51,768 bases of DNA from Pirellulales bacterium (GTDB lineage: Bacteria > Planctomycetota > Planctomycetia > Pirellulales > Thermoguttaceae). The stretch is taken from the NCBI GenBank assembly GCA_020846145.1, contig JADLEL010000116.1:1-51768 (forward strand), written 5' to 3'. Position numbers and translations under genes: made by a program. The notes below the pieces were generated by a model. It had not been told where the DNA came from. It searched no databases and worked only from the letters and a program-made list of their open reading frames with translations. This document shows, piece after piece, positions 42,334-51,457 of this stretch. Numbering within the stretch: position 1 is the stretch's first letter; each line of letters starts with the position of its first letter.

Positions 42334-44883
42334 CTATCCCCTCCTCTGCAATTCCTCCAGTCGTTTGCTCCACTCCGCGCGGCTATATATTGATGTTTCC
42401 CGGAAGGAAACATCGGGCTTCATGCGGGCCAACAGCAGTTGGGCTTGCCGCAAGGCGTTGTTGGCGTCCTGCGGCTTGCCGAGCCGGCGGTAGGCGTTGG
42501 CGATCTGCACGTAGGCGTCGAGCACTTCCGGCCGATTTTGATAACGGATGGCCGCGGTATCGTAGGCTTTGACGGCCGACTCGTATTCGCCTTCGGCGTA
42601 GAGCACGTCGCCGATCGCGAAAATGGCATTGCGCAGCACGGTTTTATCGAGCGGCGACAATTCGGCCAGATCGCGGTTGCCGCCCAGTTTTTCCTGAACG
42701 ATGCGGTATTGCGCAAGCGCCTTTTCGAAGTTGTCGCGAATGAGCTTCATTTGCGTCGGGCGGGAACTGCCGGACAGATCTTTTTTCAACTCGTCCTGCA
42801 TGGCATAAGCGAGTCGGCTGCACGAGTCGGCCAGCAGGTAGCGCGCGAAAACGGTTTCGGGAAGGGCGGGATAGCGATCGACCGCTTCCTCCAACCGGCG
42901 GGCGGCGTCGGCATATCGGCCCGCGCCGTGCAGCAATTCGCCCAGGAAGAACAGCGATTCGCGCCACTCCTTGCCGGCGGGGGTGAGGTAATCGCCGTTC
43001 AAGTTCGCCAAGAGCATTTTCTCGGCTTCGGCGAGATCGCCCTTTTCCCGCGCCGCTTGCGCCGCAATGAGCCGCGCGTGGCAGGCGGCCGCGTCGCGGG
43101 GGAACTGGTCGATGCACTCCTTGAGCGATTCCAGGGCGGCGTCGTACTGGCCCAGCGATAGCAGCGCCTCGCCGAGGGCGTCCAACGCCTGCGGACGCCG
43201 ACGCTGCACCTCGTATCGCAGATATTCCCGCAACAAGCCCGCGGCGCGGCCGTAATGGCGGCCTTGCAAATACGACGTCGCGGCGTTCCAAACCTGATCG
43301 GAATACTCCCGCTTGTCGGCATTCATTTTGGCCAGGACGGCATAGTTTTGGCCGGCGCGGCGGAATTGCTCCCGCGCCAACCGCCGCAGCGGCTCGCGTT
43401 TGTTGCGGCCGGCCTTCTCCGCGCTGTTTGCCAAATACTGCCCCCACTTGGCGTGCAAGTCGCCCTGCATGAGCAGCGATTGGCCGGCGGGAATGTGCGG
43501 CTTCAACAAGCCGATCAGTTGCACGCAGATCTCGAACTGCTGCTTGCTCTGGAATTGCCGGTAGGCATTCATCAGGCGGGTCTTCAACTCCTCGGGCGGT
43601 ATCCACGCGTTGTGGTACGGAATCGACTTGTCGAAAGCGCCGAGCGCGCGGCGATATTCGGAGAGCATTTCCATGTTGCGGCCCCCCCGCCGCGAGAGTT
43701 CCGCTTCTTGCAGGAGCGCCGCCACGGCTTCGGGCGAATCGGGGTAAACCTTGCGCACGCGCGTGAACTGGTCGGCCGCCGCGCGGTCCTCGCCCGTCTC
43801 CATGAGGCAGACGCCGATCGAATACATGGCCCGGCGGGCCGCTTCGCTTCCCGCCGCGGCGCGGTTCTCGGCGAGCCGCAGCGTTTCGATCGCCGCGCGA
43901 TATTTTTCCCGCGCCGCGGTGCGACCGGATTCCGATTCCGCGGCGTCCTTGCCGCGGAGCAGCGCCGCTTCGCGCATCGGAATCTGCCCGCCGACGACCA
44001 TCGTGGCGGCGATATTTCGCGCATTTTCGGGGATTTCCTTCAAGGTCGCGCGGCATTCGTCGAGTTTATCCATCCGCAACTGGATCCGCGCCTTCAGCAA
44101 AAGCCCTTGCTGCCGGTCGGCCGCGGAGAGCTTTTTATCGGCTAAAAAAATCGCGTTTTGCGCCATCGCCGCCGCCAGGTCGGGCTTGGACTCGCTTAAA
44201 GAGGCATCGGCCAGGAGCGCGTAGATTTCGGTCTTGTGTCGGGGCGCGGCTTTCATGGCCTGAAGCAGCACGGCCCGGCATTTGGCGAATTCCCCGATCT
44301 CGTAAAGGCTTTTGCCGTACAGATACAGCCCCTCCGCGCGACGCGCTTCGGGAAAGCCCGCGGCATGGGCTTCCGCCATGTAGCGCGATGCCAGCAGATA
44401 CTGCGCCTGGCGGTTCTTGCCCTTCATTTTCTCGGCCTCGAAGACGGCGACGGCCCCCAAGGCGTACGGCGCGACGCCGGCATCTTTGTCGGCCGAGCTT
44501 TGTTGCTTCATCAGCCGTTTGGCGAGGATTTTCGTTTCCGCATAATCGCCCCGCTCGAGCGCGCCGACGACTTCCTCGACTTTAACCGGCGGGCCGAACG
44601 CCTGCCGATGCCGCGCGCTGCGATAGAAGAAGAAAGTCAATACCGGCAGCAGGATCGCGATTCCACTGGCGAGAACCGTAAGCGTCGTCAGCTTATTCGC
44701 CGCGACCAGCGCGAAGAGTTGCCCCGGCCAGCGGTGAAAGTTTTTCAAGTAGCCGAGCAATGCGGGAATCCGCTTCATCCCGGCAACCGCCTGCCGCGGC
44801 CAGCGCAACGGCGATTTCCACCAACCGCGGGAAGTTTCCGCGACGGGGGAAGCATCGGATTCGGGCCGTTTGTTCGATTCCAT
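42334..44883 (-). CDS. TPR-repeat membrane protein
   Basis: An 849-residue protein with a basic N-terminus, one transmembrane helix (about 66-88, TTLTVLASGIAILLPVLTFF) and many tetratricopeptide repeats (GQYDAALESLKECIDQFPRD, GRYADAARRLEEAVDRYPAL, GEYESAVKAYDTAAIRY). It is the first gene of the flagellar-strand block. A scaffold role is inferred; no flagellar name can be given. Its 3' end lies in the linker arm. Confidence 0.88.
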   Translation of the reverse strand: MESNKRPESDASPVAETSRGWWKSPLRWPRQAVAGMKRIPALLGYLKNFHRWPGQLFALVAANKLTTLTVLASGIAILLPVLTFFFYRSARHRQAFGPPVKVEEVVGALERGDYAETKILAKRLMKQQSSADKDAGVAPYALGAVAVFEAEKMKGKNRQAQYLLASRYMAEAHAAGFPEARRAEGLYLYGKSLYEIGEFAKCRAVLLQAMKAAPRHKTEIYALLADASLSESKPDLAAAMAQNAIFLADKKLSAADRQQGLLLKARIQLRMDKLDECRATLKEIPENARNIAATMVVGGQIPMREAALLRGKDAAESESGRTAAREKYRAAIETLRLAENRAAAGSEAARRAMYSIGVCLMETGEDRAAADQFTRVRKVYPDSPEAVAALLQEAELSRRGGRNMEMLSEYRRALGAFDKSIPYHNAWIPPEELKTRLMNAYRQFQSKQQFEICVQLIGLLKPHIPAGQSLLMQGDLHAKWGQYLANSAEKAGRNKREPLRRLAREQFRRAGQNYAVLAKMNADKREYSDQVWNAATSYLQGRHYGRAAGLLREYLRYEVQRRRPQALDALGEALLSLGQYDAALESLKECIDQFPRDAAACHARLIAAQAAREKGDLAEAEKMLLANLNGDYLTPAGKEWRESLFFLGELLHGAGRYADAARRLEEAVDRYPALPETVFARYLLADSCSRLAYAMQDELKKDLSGSSRPTQMKLIRDNFEKALAQYRIVQEKLGGNRDLAELSPLDKTVLRNAIFAIGDVLYAEGEYESAVKAYDTAAIRYQNRPEVLDAYVQIANAYRRLGKPQDANNALRQAQLLLARMKPDVSFRETSIYSRAEWSKRLEELQRRG

Positions 44884-44911
44884 GAGTGCCGTCAGTCCGC
44901 GGGATTCCAGG

Positions 44912-44978
44912 TAGGACGTGTTTCCAACCCGTCGCGCTGGGATAAAACTTCGTTACGACAGGTTGCAAATCCGTCCTA
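44912..44978. repeat. TAGGACAGGTTTCCAACC palindromic element, copy 2
   Basis: The 22-nt arms at 44912-44933 and 44957-44978 match at about 17 positions. The element lies upstream of the TPR gene and shares arms with 37460-37533. Confidence 0.72.
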
Positions 44979-45158
44979 TGCCCTTGGAAAAGGTCGATCA
45001 GGGTGAAAAGTCGGAAAAAATGCGGGCAGTTTGTACCCGAAGAGCGGACTCGTTGTCAATCCGGGTTTGCGTGAAAGCAGTGCCAGCAACGATAGCAATA
45101 AGCCGCATTCGATAGAGATATCGTACTTCTACCCGAGGGGATAAATCTCTCGGCGCGC

Positions 45159-45414
45159 TTCCCTTTAAGAGACCGTCCGTCTTATGAAACTTTTCGGGAT
45201 AATGTTTTGCCGCAAAAAACGGTATCAGGAACACTAATTTCCACTAATTAACACTAATACAGAAAATTAGTGGTAATCAGTGGAAATTAGTGTTCCTTTA
45301 TTTGACTGTAATACCCACGACAAATGCTTCGCCATTCTTTGAAATTGCTCCAATTTCCCATCCCCTTTTCCATCCCCAGCATTTCACGAAAATCGGACGG
45401 TCTCTTAACGGGAA
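45159..45414. mobile_element. 256-bp MITE-like element with 21-nt inverted ends
   Basis: TTCCCTTTAAGAGACCGTCC (from 45159) and its reverse complement (to 45414) match at 20 of 21 positions. Inside, 45228-45296 is a near-perfect nested palindrome with 31-nt arms beginning GGAACACTAATTTCC. No transposase is present. The right end supplies the TAA stop of the adjacent minus-strand gene. Confidence 0.65.
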
Positions 45415-46514
45415 TGGCGGCGTTTCCGACGATCCCCCTTCGAGCGGTGGGGACCGTGTGCGGACGGATGTTTTGACCGATGTTTTGTGGGAGTAGAAAT
45501 CGGTCCGCGATTTTGTGCCGATATTGGGGGCGGAGGCGATTTGCGGCGTCGGAGGGCAAAAATGCCCGCACCCGCGGCGATGCCGAACAAGACCGTCAGC
45601 GCCGTCCAGCGCGCGTAGGCCATCCACGGGACGGGCAGATGTCCCATGCTCACATCAATCACAAAACCGGCGGGTAAGAGTTTCCCCTCTGACCGAAAGA
45701 GCACTTCGCCAATTTCGCCCTTTTCATCCTTTCCGCGCTTTTCTATTGGAGCCGGCGAGAGATTGCAGGCGACTTCTTCCGGTCGCGCGCTTTGCACCCG
45801 TACGCACACGTCGGAGCAGGGCAAATCCAACGGCCGCCGCCAATTTCGATTGGTTTCATCATTGCGAATGACATAGGTGAATTTCACTTCTTTTTTCCCC
45901 GGCGGCCAGGGAATGCCCGTGATGAGCTTTCCTTCCGACGCCCCGAAACGACTGCCGAAATACTCCTGGTCGAAGGTCGCGCGCTCGAATTCCGGGGGGA
46001 TGTTCAATTGCAGCGTAACCGGCACGGCATCTTCCCCCTCCGCCTGGCCGATGTAACATGTGGAAGAGGGATTCTCCACCACCAGCGATTCCGTAACGTA
46101 TAAAACGCCCGGCTCAGTCCGCAAGCGGATGTCGTGCCTTGCCAGCACCAGCGGGCTGGGCGCGGCGATCGAATCGCAAACCGACAACTCCACGGCGGCA
46201 TGAGGTTCTGCGGGAGTAATTCGCACTCGGGGGCCGGGGTAATGCACGTCGCCGCGATTGGCGCCCGGCAGGTACTCGTAATACTTGCCCACGGGCAGGT
46301 TCTCGAAGCGGAATCTTCCCCAGCGATCGGCGGCCGTCTCGCCGAACACCACGAATTGGTTTTCCGACCGCACCCGCAGCACGACCGTACACCCTTCCAC
46401 CGGTGAGTTGCCTTGCGAGGCGTTCACCACCACCCCGGAAATGACGCCGCGATTCTCCGCCGGCGCATCGGCCAAGGTCAAACAGGCGGTCAGTGCGAGA
46501 ATTTGAAGTATCAT
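45405..46514 (-). CDS. carboxypeptidase-regulatory-like membrane protein
   Basis: A 369-residue protein: signal peptide (1-16), carboxypeptidase regulatory-like beta domain (about 22-110, GVISGVVVNASQGNSPVEGC), a second beta region, one transmembrane helix (about 304-322) and a basic His/Arg/Lys tail. It is last in the ccm operon direction, after ccmD. The stop codon and last residues lie in the inverted end of the 45159-45414 element, so the basic tail may be a read-through product. A cytochrome-maturation role is not shown. Confidence 0.75.
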   Translation of the reverse strand: MILQILALTACLTLADAPAENRGVISGVVVNASQGNSPVEGCTVVLRVRSENQFVVFGETAADRWGRFRFENLPVGKYYEYLPGANRGDVHYPGPRVRITPAEPHAAVELSVCDSIAAPSPLVLARHDIRLRTEPGVLYVTESLVVENPSSTCYIGQAEGEDAVPVTLQLNIPPEFERATFDQEYFGSRFGASEGKLITGIPWPPGKKEVKFTYVIRNDETNRNWRRPLDLPCSDVCVRVQSARPEEVACNLSPAPIEKRGKDEKGEIGEVLFRSEGKLLPAGFVIDVSMGHLPVPWMAYARWTALTVLFGIAAGAGIFALRRRKSPPPPISAQNRGPISTPTKHRSKHPSAHGPHRSKGDRRKRRHSR

Positions 46515-46557
46515 GTTTGTGGGTTCAGGATTCAGGAATGCAGGATGAGACACAACA

Positions 46558-46590
46558 GTAGGGTGGGACCAGCGAAGCGAAGTCCCACCA
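46558..46590. repeat. GGTGGG...CCCACC palindromic repeat, copy 2
   Basis: GGGTGGGACC-AGCGAAGCGA-AGTCCCACC in the gap between ccmD and the downstream gene. A close relative of 956-988. Confidence 0.6.
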
Positions 46591-46628
46591 TTGAAAAAAC
46601 CGTGGGGCTGCGCTGCGCTTGTCCCGCG

Positions 46629-46754
46629 CTATTTCAGTCGCGCTTGCAGCTTCTCCAATTCCCGCGACAGCCGCCGTTGTTCGAAGTGCAGACGCGCAAC
46701 GTAGAGAAAGATTGCCAGCCAAACGAGGATATACGCAAATACCAGCATGGTCAT
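46629..46754 (-). CDS. ccmD: CcmD-like heme exporter subunit
   Basis: A 41-residue single-helix protein (MTMLVFAYILVWLAIFLYVA then a charged tail with RRLSRELEKLQARL), the expected size and form for CcmD, which helps release holo-CcmE. The ATG at 46754 has AAAGGTGG upstream, and it starts 23 nt after ccmC, so this start is preferred over an upstream in-frame ATG. Confidence 0.82.
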   Translation of the reverse strand: MTMLVFAYILVWLAIFLYVARLHFEQRRLSRELEKLQARLK

Positions 46755-46777
46755 GGGAAATCCACCTTTTACATCGA

Positions 46778-47479
46778 TTACCATCCTGGCGAATCGTCTG
46801 CATTCATTTCGGCGGCCGATTCGCAAGTCAATAATATCTGGGCCTGCTTGAGCTGCACCTTCCGCAGGATAAGCAGCAGGAGGAATAATGCGGAAAAACT
46901 CGCCAGACTCGCGATCAACGCCGTCCGCATCGAAGGCTCCATGCCCTGCGGAACCGGATGTATGCCGCGAAACCAGCGCGTGGCCATGAAGAGCAGCGGC
47001 AGATCCAACATGCCGAGTATCGTCATCACGGCTCCCACTCGCGCCCGGCGATGGCCGTCTTCGAGGCCGCCTCGGACCAGGAAATATCCCGAATAAATCA
47101 ACCACAGGATGAAGGTCGTGGTCAGCCGCGGATCCCACGTCCACCACACGCTCCAGGCCGCGCGGGCCCACAAGGAACCGGTGATCAGGGCCAACCCACA
47201 GCCGAGCCAGCCCAGTTCCGCGGCGGCCAGCGACCAGTGATCCCACGCTAGATCGCGGCGGAAGAGATAGCTCGCGCCCGCCAGCGCCGAAACGATCAGG
47301 GACATCAATCCGCACCACGCCACCGCGACATGCACGTAGAAGATGCGTTGAACCTCGCCCATCGTCTCTTCCCGGGGGGCGAGGAAAAAAATCGCCGCAA
47401 TGGCGGCCGGCATCGAAACGGCCGCGAGGACGTTGAGCATTCCGATGCCGGTTACGGGGATTTTCCGCTTGGATTCCAC
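46778..47479 (-). CDS. ccmC: cytochrome c biogenesis protein CcmC
   Basis: A 233-residue six-helix membrane protein with the WWD heme-handling signature (SVWWTWDPRLTT, residues 110-121) and flanking His residues (H50; H184-like position near WFRGIHPVP). It loads heme onto CcmE. Directly after ccmB with a 1-nt gap. Confidence 0.95.
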   Translation of the reverse strand: MESKRKIPVTGIGMLNVLAAVSMPAAIAAIFFLAPREETMGEVQRIFYVHVAVAWCGLMSLIVSALAGASYLFRRDLAWDHWSLAAAELGWLGCGLALITGSLWARAAWSVWWTWDPRLTTTFILWLIYSGYFLVRGGLEDGHRRARVGAVMTILGMLDLPLLFMATRWFRGIHPVPQGMEPSMRTALIASLASFSALFLLLLILRKVQLKQAQILLTCESAAEMNADDSPGW

Positions 47480-47480
47480 G

Positions 47481-48152
47481 TCAATCCTCCCTTGCGAAAT
47501 CGAAGAGCAGCATCCCGGCGATGCTGAAAACGACAGCGAACGCGCCTAGCAATTGCATCCAGCGCCAGCAGTCGGCGTCGATTTGCGCTCCGCCGAGGCA
47601 TTGCGTGGCTTTGGACGCGGCCAGCAGGACGGGTATCGCCAGCGGCAGCGCCAAGAGCGCGAGCATGCTCCCCGAATGCCGCGTCCCGGACGTTAGCGCA
47701 CTTAACAGCGTGCCGACCGAGGCGATCCCCAGGTTGCCGAGCATCGCCACCAGAAGCATCGCCCAGGGATGCGCTGCCAGGGGGGCGTCGCAAAATACGA
47801 TAAAAAGCGGGATCAGCACCGCCTGCAACGCCCCCAAAGCAATCGCATTGACCGCCAATTTCGCTAAAAAGACCGCCTCGGAGGAAATCGGATAGAGCGA
47901 CAATCCGTCCATGCTGCCTTCCTCGCGTTCGGCCGCAAAGGAGCGATCGATCGCCAACATGCCCGCGAAAAAAATCGCCAGCCAAAGCAAACTCCCCGAA
48001 ATTTGCGCCTTCCACTGCGAGAGCGGCTCGATCTGGGCGCCAAACGTGAGCGCGACTACCGTGCCGAACAGCAACATCGACGGCCAGGCCCGCCGCGCGC
48101 GCCATTCGGAGACCAAGTCTTTGTGAATCATCCACCACAGTTTGGCGACCAC
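47481..48152 (-). CDS. ccmB: heme exporter membrane subunit CcmB
   Basis: A 223-residue six-helix membrane partner of CcmA. DRSFAAEREEGSMDGLSLYP is the family signature. Two GTG starts are possible; the one at 48152 is chosen because AGGAGG is 7 nt upstream, whereas for GTG 48158 the Shine-Dalgarno would touch the start. ccmA ends 12 bp upstream. Confidence 0.94.
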   Translation of the reverse strand: MVAKLWWMIHKDLVSEWRARRAWPSMLLFGTVVALTFGAQIEPLSQWKAQISGSLLWLAIFFAGMLAIDRSFAAEREEGSMDGLSLYPISSEAVFLAKLAVNAIALGALQAVLIPLFIVFCDAPLAAHPWAMLLVAMLGNLGIASVGTLLSALTSGTRHSGSMLALLALPLAIPVLLAASKATQCLGGAQIDADCWRWMQLLGAFAVVFSIAGMLLFDFARED

Positions 48153-48164
48153 GCACACTCCTCC

Positions 48165-48875
48165 TCATGCCGCACGTGCCCGCGAACTGCCAACCGAGGC
48201 GATAATCGGCTCCGCCATCGCCATTTCATGCTCTTGCAAACGGCCGCCGTGCAAGTGCAGCGCCCGATCGGCGCAATTTCGCGCAAAGTCGGCATCGTGA
48301 GTCGAAAAGCAAACGGTTTTCCCCGCATCGCGGAGTTTTCCCAGCAATTCGCGAAGCCAAATCGCGTTCTCGCGGTCCAATCCCGAAAACGGCTCGTCCC
48401 AGAGCAATACCCGCGGATCGTGCAGCAACGCGCGGGCCAACGCCAGCCGCTGCCGCATTCCGCGGGAAAGCTTCGCCGCCAAACAATCCCGCTGCCGTTC
48501 GAGGCCGACACTTTCCAGCCAGCGATGGATTTGCCGCCGCGGTTCGGAAACGCCGTGCATCCGCGCGGAGAAAAGCAAGTTTTCATGGACGGTCAAATGC
48601 GGATAAATCTGGCTTTCGTGCATCACCACGCCCAACTCGCGGCAAGCGGGCGAGTTCGTCGCGGCGGGCTGCCCGAACCAAAAAACCTTGCCCGCAGTGG
48701 GACGATTCAAACCGGACAATATACGCAGCAGCGTGGTCTTGCCGGCGCCGTTCGCGCCCGTCAGAGCCACGGTTTGTCCCGCGGGAATCGCTAAGTCGAT
48801 TGGGCGCAGAACGATCCGGCCGCCGAACGAACGGCATAATCCCCGCGCTTCGATGGCAATCGTTCGATCATCCAT
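48165..48875 (-). CDS. ccmA: heme exporter ATPase CcmA
   Basis: A 236-residue ABC ATPase: Walker A GANGAGKTT (40-48), signature LSRGM (136-140), Walker B VLLWDEP (156-162). With CcmB it powers release of holo-CcmE. The ATG at 48875 overlaps the ccmF stop by 8 nt; the longer frame upstream is shadow of ccmF. Confidence 0.95.
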   Translation of the reverse strand: MDDRTIAIEARGLCRSFGGRIVLRPIDLAIPAGQTVALTGANGAGKTTLLRILSGLNRPTAGKVFWFGQPAATNSPACRELGVVMHESQIYPHLTVHENLLFSARMHGVSEPRRQIHRWLESVGLERQRDCLAAKLSRGMRQRLALARALLHDPRVLLWDEPFSGLDRENAIWLRELLGKLRDAGKTVCFSTHDADFARNCADRALHLHGGRLQEHEMAMAEPIIASVGSSRARAA

Positions 48876-50883
48876 GAGAATCCCGCGCGGATAACGGTTG
48901 TCGGATCGCGGAAGCCATGTTCGCATGGGGCGCGGGAACGGATAGCCGTTGTTTGGCGATGCGTCGGGAAGGCATGAGACCAAGAACCGCTCCCAGGCCG
49001 AGAAGGCATCCGCCGAACCAAATCCAACGCATCAGCGGATTTTCCACAAAGGTCAAATTGACTTGCCCGTCGGCTTCTCCGCCGTGCATGATTACATACA
49101 AATCTTCCTTCCACGTCGAATGGACGGCCACTCGGGCGACCCATTCGTTCGTTCTCTTGAATAAGTTCTGGGTGGGACGCAAGAAATAAGGGGCCTGACC
49201 GCCGCGCGTAACTTCCAGCTTTGCCTCGACGACGATTTTGTCGGAGAGATTTCGCTGCGTCACGCCGGCCAATTTGATCGTCCAACCGGACCACTCCTGA
49301 TTCTCTCCTTCGTGCATGACGGCCTCGCGCCGATCCGTTCCCAGCGAGGAACCCGCGATCCCCACGGCAAGACTAATCAAGCCCAAATGCGTCAAAAAAC
49401 CGGCATATTGCCGGCGATTGCCGCGAAGCGCCGACAGCAGACCTCGCCAAATCCCGCCCGATTTCCGCACGCGCACATCGAGCGCCAGCGAACCCGCGAA
49501 CGCGGCAACGGCGAAACTCGCCAATCCCGCGACCGCCAGGGCAAGGGGATGCCGCACCCCGGCGAAAAAAGCGACGAAAATCGCCGCCATCGCCGCGCCC
49601 GCGGAAAATGCGAGCGCCTTTTTTTGCGATGATGCCGGCCGATTTCCCCATCGCAACAGCGGGGCTAATGCCGTGGCGAGAAGCAAGAGCAAACCGATGG
49701 GAATCAGCGCTTTATTGTAAAAAGCGGCCTCGACGATATATTGACGGCCCAGCAGGATGCCGCTTACAGGCGCCGCCATGGTGCCGAAAAGAGTTACCAG
49801 AGCCAGTAAAATCAAAAGTAAAATGAAAATCCCAATCCACCACTCCCGCGCCCAGACGCTCGAAAGCGGCCGCTCGGGGGCCAAAGCCGCCCAGCGCCGC
49901 GCCAGAAGGGCGCAGCCGCCGAGAACGACCCCCGCCATGAGAATCAAAAACATCCAACCCAAGGGCGATTGATTGAACGCATGTAGGCTGCTGAAAAAAC
50001 CGCTGCGGGTGATGAACGCGGCGAAATTGCAGAACGCAAACGTGGCGATCGCCGATGAAATCGCGGTTTTCTTCAACATTCCCCGCGATCGCCAAGCCAT
50101 TCCCGCGTGAACGAACGCCGTGCCCATCAACCAGGGCAAGAGCGAGCCGTTTTCCACGGGGTCCCAGCCCCAATAGCCGCCCCAGCCGAGTTCCTCGTAT
50201 GCCCAGAGGCCGCCCAAGACGATGCCCGCGCCCAGCAAACTCCAGGCGAAAATCGCCCAGGACCGCGATTGTCGAAGCCAGTCCGCATCGGCTTTTCCGA
50301 GGATCATTCCCGCCACGGCAAGCGCGTAGGGGATGGTCCATGCCGCATAGCCGAGAAAGACGATGGGCGGATGGATCAACATCACGGGATGCTGGAGCGA
50401 CGGCCCCAGCCCCCTGCCGTCCTGCGGCGAACCAATGCTCGCCAAGGTCGGATCGGCGGCAAACAACAACACGGCAACCAGACAAAAAAGGTAGAACAGA
50501 ATGATCGCGAAGGCGGTTTTCTTTAGTTGACTCGGTTGAGCCGACGGCCAAAAGCGGAAAATGATCGCGGATATCCCCAGCATCCATGCCCACAACAAAA
50601 GCGATCCCGACTGGCCGACCCAAAACGCGGAAAGCGAGTAATACCAGGACAAGTCGAGGCTGGAATATTGGGCAACGTAGGCAAATTGGAAATCTTTGGC
50701 CGCGAGCGCCCACGCCAATACGGCAGACACGATCGTTAATCCGCCAACCCCCAAGCAAGCGGAAAACTCCCCGCTGCGAAGAAGCCGCCGTCGTTCTTGC
50801 CCTAGCCCGATCGTGCAGCCCAACACGGCATAGCCCAAGCTACAAAAAGCCGCGAGCAAACCAAGTTGGCTGATGAACAGCAT
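48868..50883 (-). CDS. ccmF: cytochrome c heme lyase CcmF
   Basis: A 671-residue, about 14-helix heme lyase. The WWD signature WGGYWGWDPVEN (234-245) and HPPI (171-174) are present. It attaches heme to apocytochromes. The ATG at 50883 has GCAGGA 5 nt upstream; longer N-terminal extensions translate the GGTGCCATGCCC repeat (MPTLVVGM) and are wrong. CcmH, its usual partner, is absent here. Confidence 0.95.
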   Translation of the reverse strand: MLFISQLGLLAAFCSLGYAVLGCTIGLGQERRRLLRSGEFSACLGVGGLTIVSAVLAWALAAKDFQFAYVAQYSSLDLSWYYSLSAFWVGQSGSLLLWAWMLGISAIIFRFWPSAQPSQLKKTAFAIILFYLFCLVAVLLFAADPTLASIGSPQDGRGLGPSLQHPVMLIHPPIVFLGYAAWTIPYALAVAGMILGKADADWLRQSRSWAIFAWSLLGAGIVLGGLWAYEELGWGGYWGWDPVENGSLLPWLMGTAFVHAGMAWRSRGMLKKTAISSAIATFAFCNFAAFITRSGFFSSLHAFNQSPLGWMFLILMAGVVLGGCALLARRWAALAPERPLSSVWAREWWIGIFILLLILLALVTLFGTMAAPVSGILLGRQYIVEAAFYNKALIPIGLLLLLATALAPLLRWGNRPASSQKKALAFSAGAAMAAIFVAFFAGVRHPLALAVAGLASFAVAAFAGSLALDVRVRKSGGIWRGLLSALRGNRRQYAGFLTHLGLISLAVGIAGSSLGTDRREAVMHEGENQEWSGWTIKLAGVTQRNLSDKIVVEAKLEVTRGGQAPYFLRPTQNLFKRTNEWVARVAVHSTWKEDLYVIMHGGEADGQVNLTFVENPLMRWIWFGGCLLGLGAVLGLMPSRRIAKQRLSVPAPHANMASAIRQPLSARDSHG

Positions 50884-50909
50884 AGTGGTCCTGCAAATTA
50901 TATTTGTCG

Positions 50910-50991
50910 GGTGCCATGCCCACGCTTGCGTGGGCATGTTGCAGTGTTTTCCGGCGATTCTCATGCCCACGACAAGCGTGGGCATGGCACC
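50910..50991. repeat. GGTGCCATGCCCACGC palindromic element, copy 2
   Basis: An 82-bp copy of the 39265-39346 unit in the ccmE-ccmF gap, with the same arms (one indel) and centre TTGCAGTGTTTTCCGG. The identical layout shows a dispersed, non-autonomous family. Confidence 0.88.
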
Positions 50992-51049
50992 CTAACCTGT
51001 CATTTAGCGATTGACGGACCAATAGTCATATTCCATCGTGCTCACAATT

Positions 51050-51457
51050 TCACCGCGTCGTTTGGGAGTTCGAAGCGGACTGGTATTTGCCGGCGCATTG
51101 CGTCATGACTTTGTCGCAACGCAGAACGGCGGGCGCTTCCAAAATACCTTCCGCCACCACCTCCCGATCTTCGGCCAGATTGTCGGGCAGCAATCCGGTG
51201 CAATTCACCTGAAGTTTTCCTTCCGCCCCCTGGAGCGCAAAACTCGCACGTTTTCGATCTTTTGCAATTTGCAGCGTGTTCGCCGCCACCTTTCCACTGA
51301 CGCGAATCCGTTGCCCGGTAAAGGCAGGCAAATTGGACAAGCATTCATCGACGGTGGCGTAGTATCGCCAACTGCCGGATGCGCCGAGAAAGGCCATGTA
51401 GGCGGTTGCCCCCGCCAACACCACCCCCAGCAATGCCAGCCGGTTTCCGGTCGTCAT
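51050..51457 (-). CDS. ccmE: heme chaperone CcmE, CxxxY type
   Basis: A 135-residue heme carrier with an N-terminal anchor (about 6-25, RLALLGVVLAGATAYMAFLG) and the OB-fold. The heme-attachment motif reads DKVMTQCAGKY, with Cys121 and Tyr125, rather than the His of E. coli (HxxxY). CxxxY CcmE proteins are known from Desulfovibrio and archaea. The ATG at 51457 puts the anchor at the N-terminus; the earlier ATG at 51520 adds an unlikely hydrophilic stretch. It would be first in the operon. Confidence 0.9.
   Translation of the reverse strand: MTTGNRLALLGVVLAGATAYMAFLGASGSWRYYATVDECLSNLPAFTGQRIRVSGKVAANTLQIAKDRKRASFALQGAEGKLQVNCTGLLPDNLAEDREVVAEGILEAPAVLRCDKVMTQCAGKYQSASNSQTTR

Noticed and set aside
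45060..45090. A second sigma-54-like site upstream of the TPR gene (TGGCAC on the minus strand)
   Set aside because: The GC of the -12 lies two bases too far from the GG of the -24.
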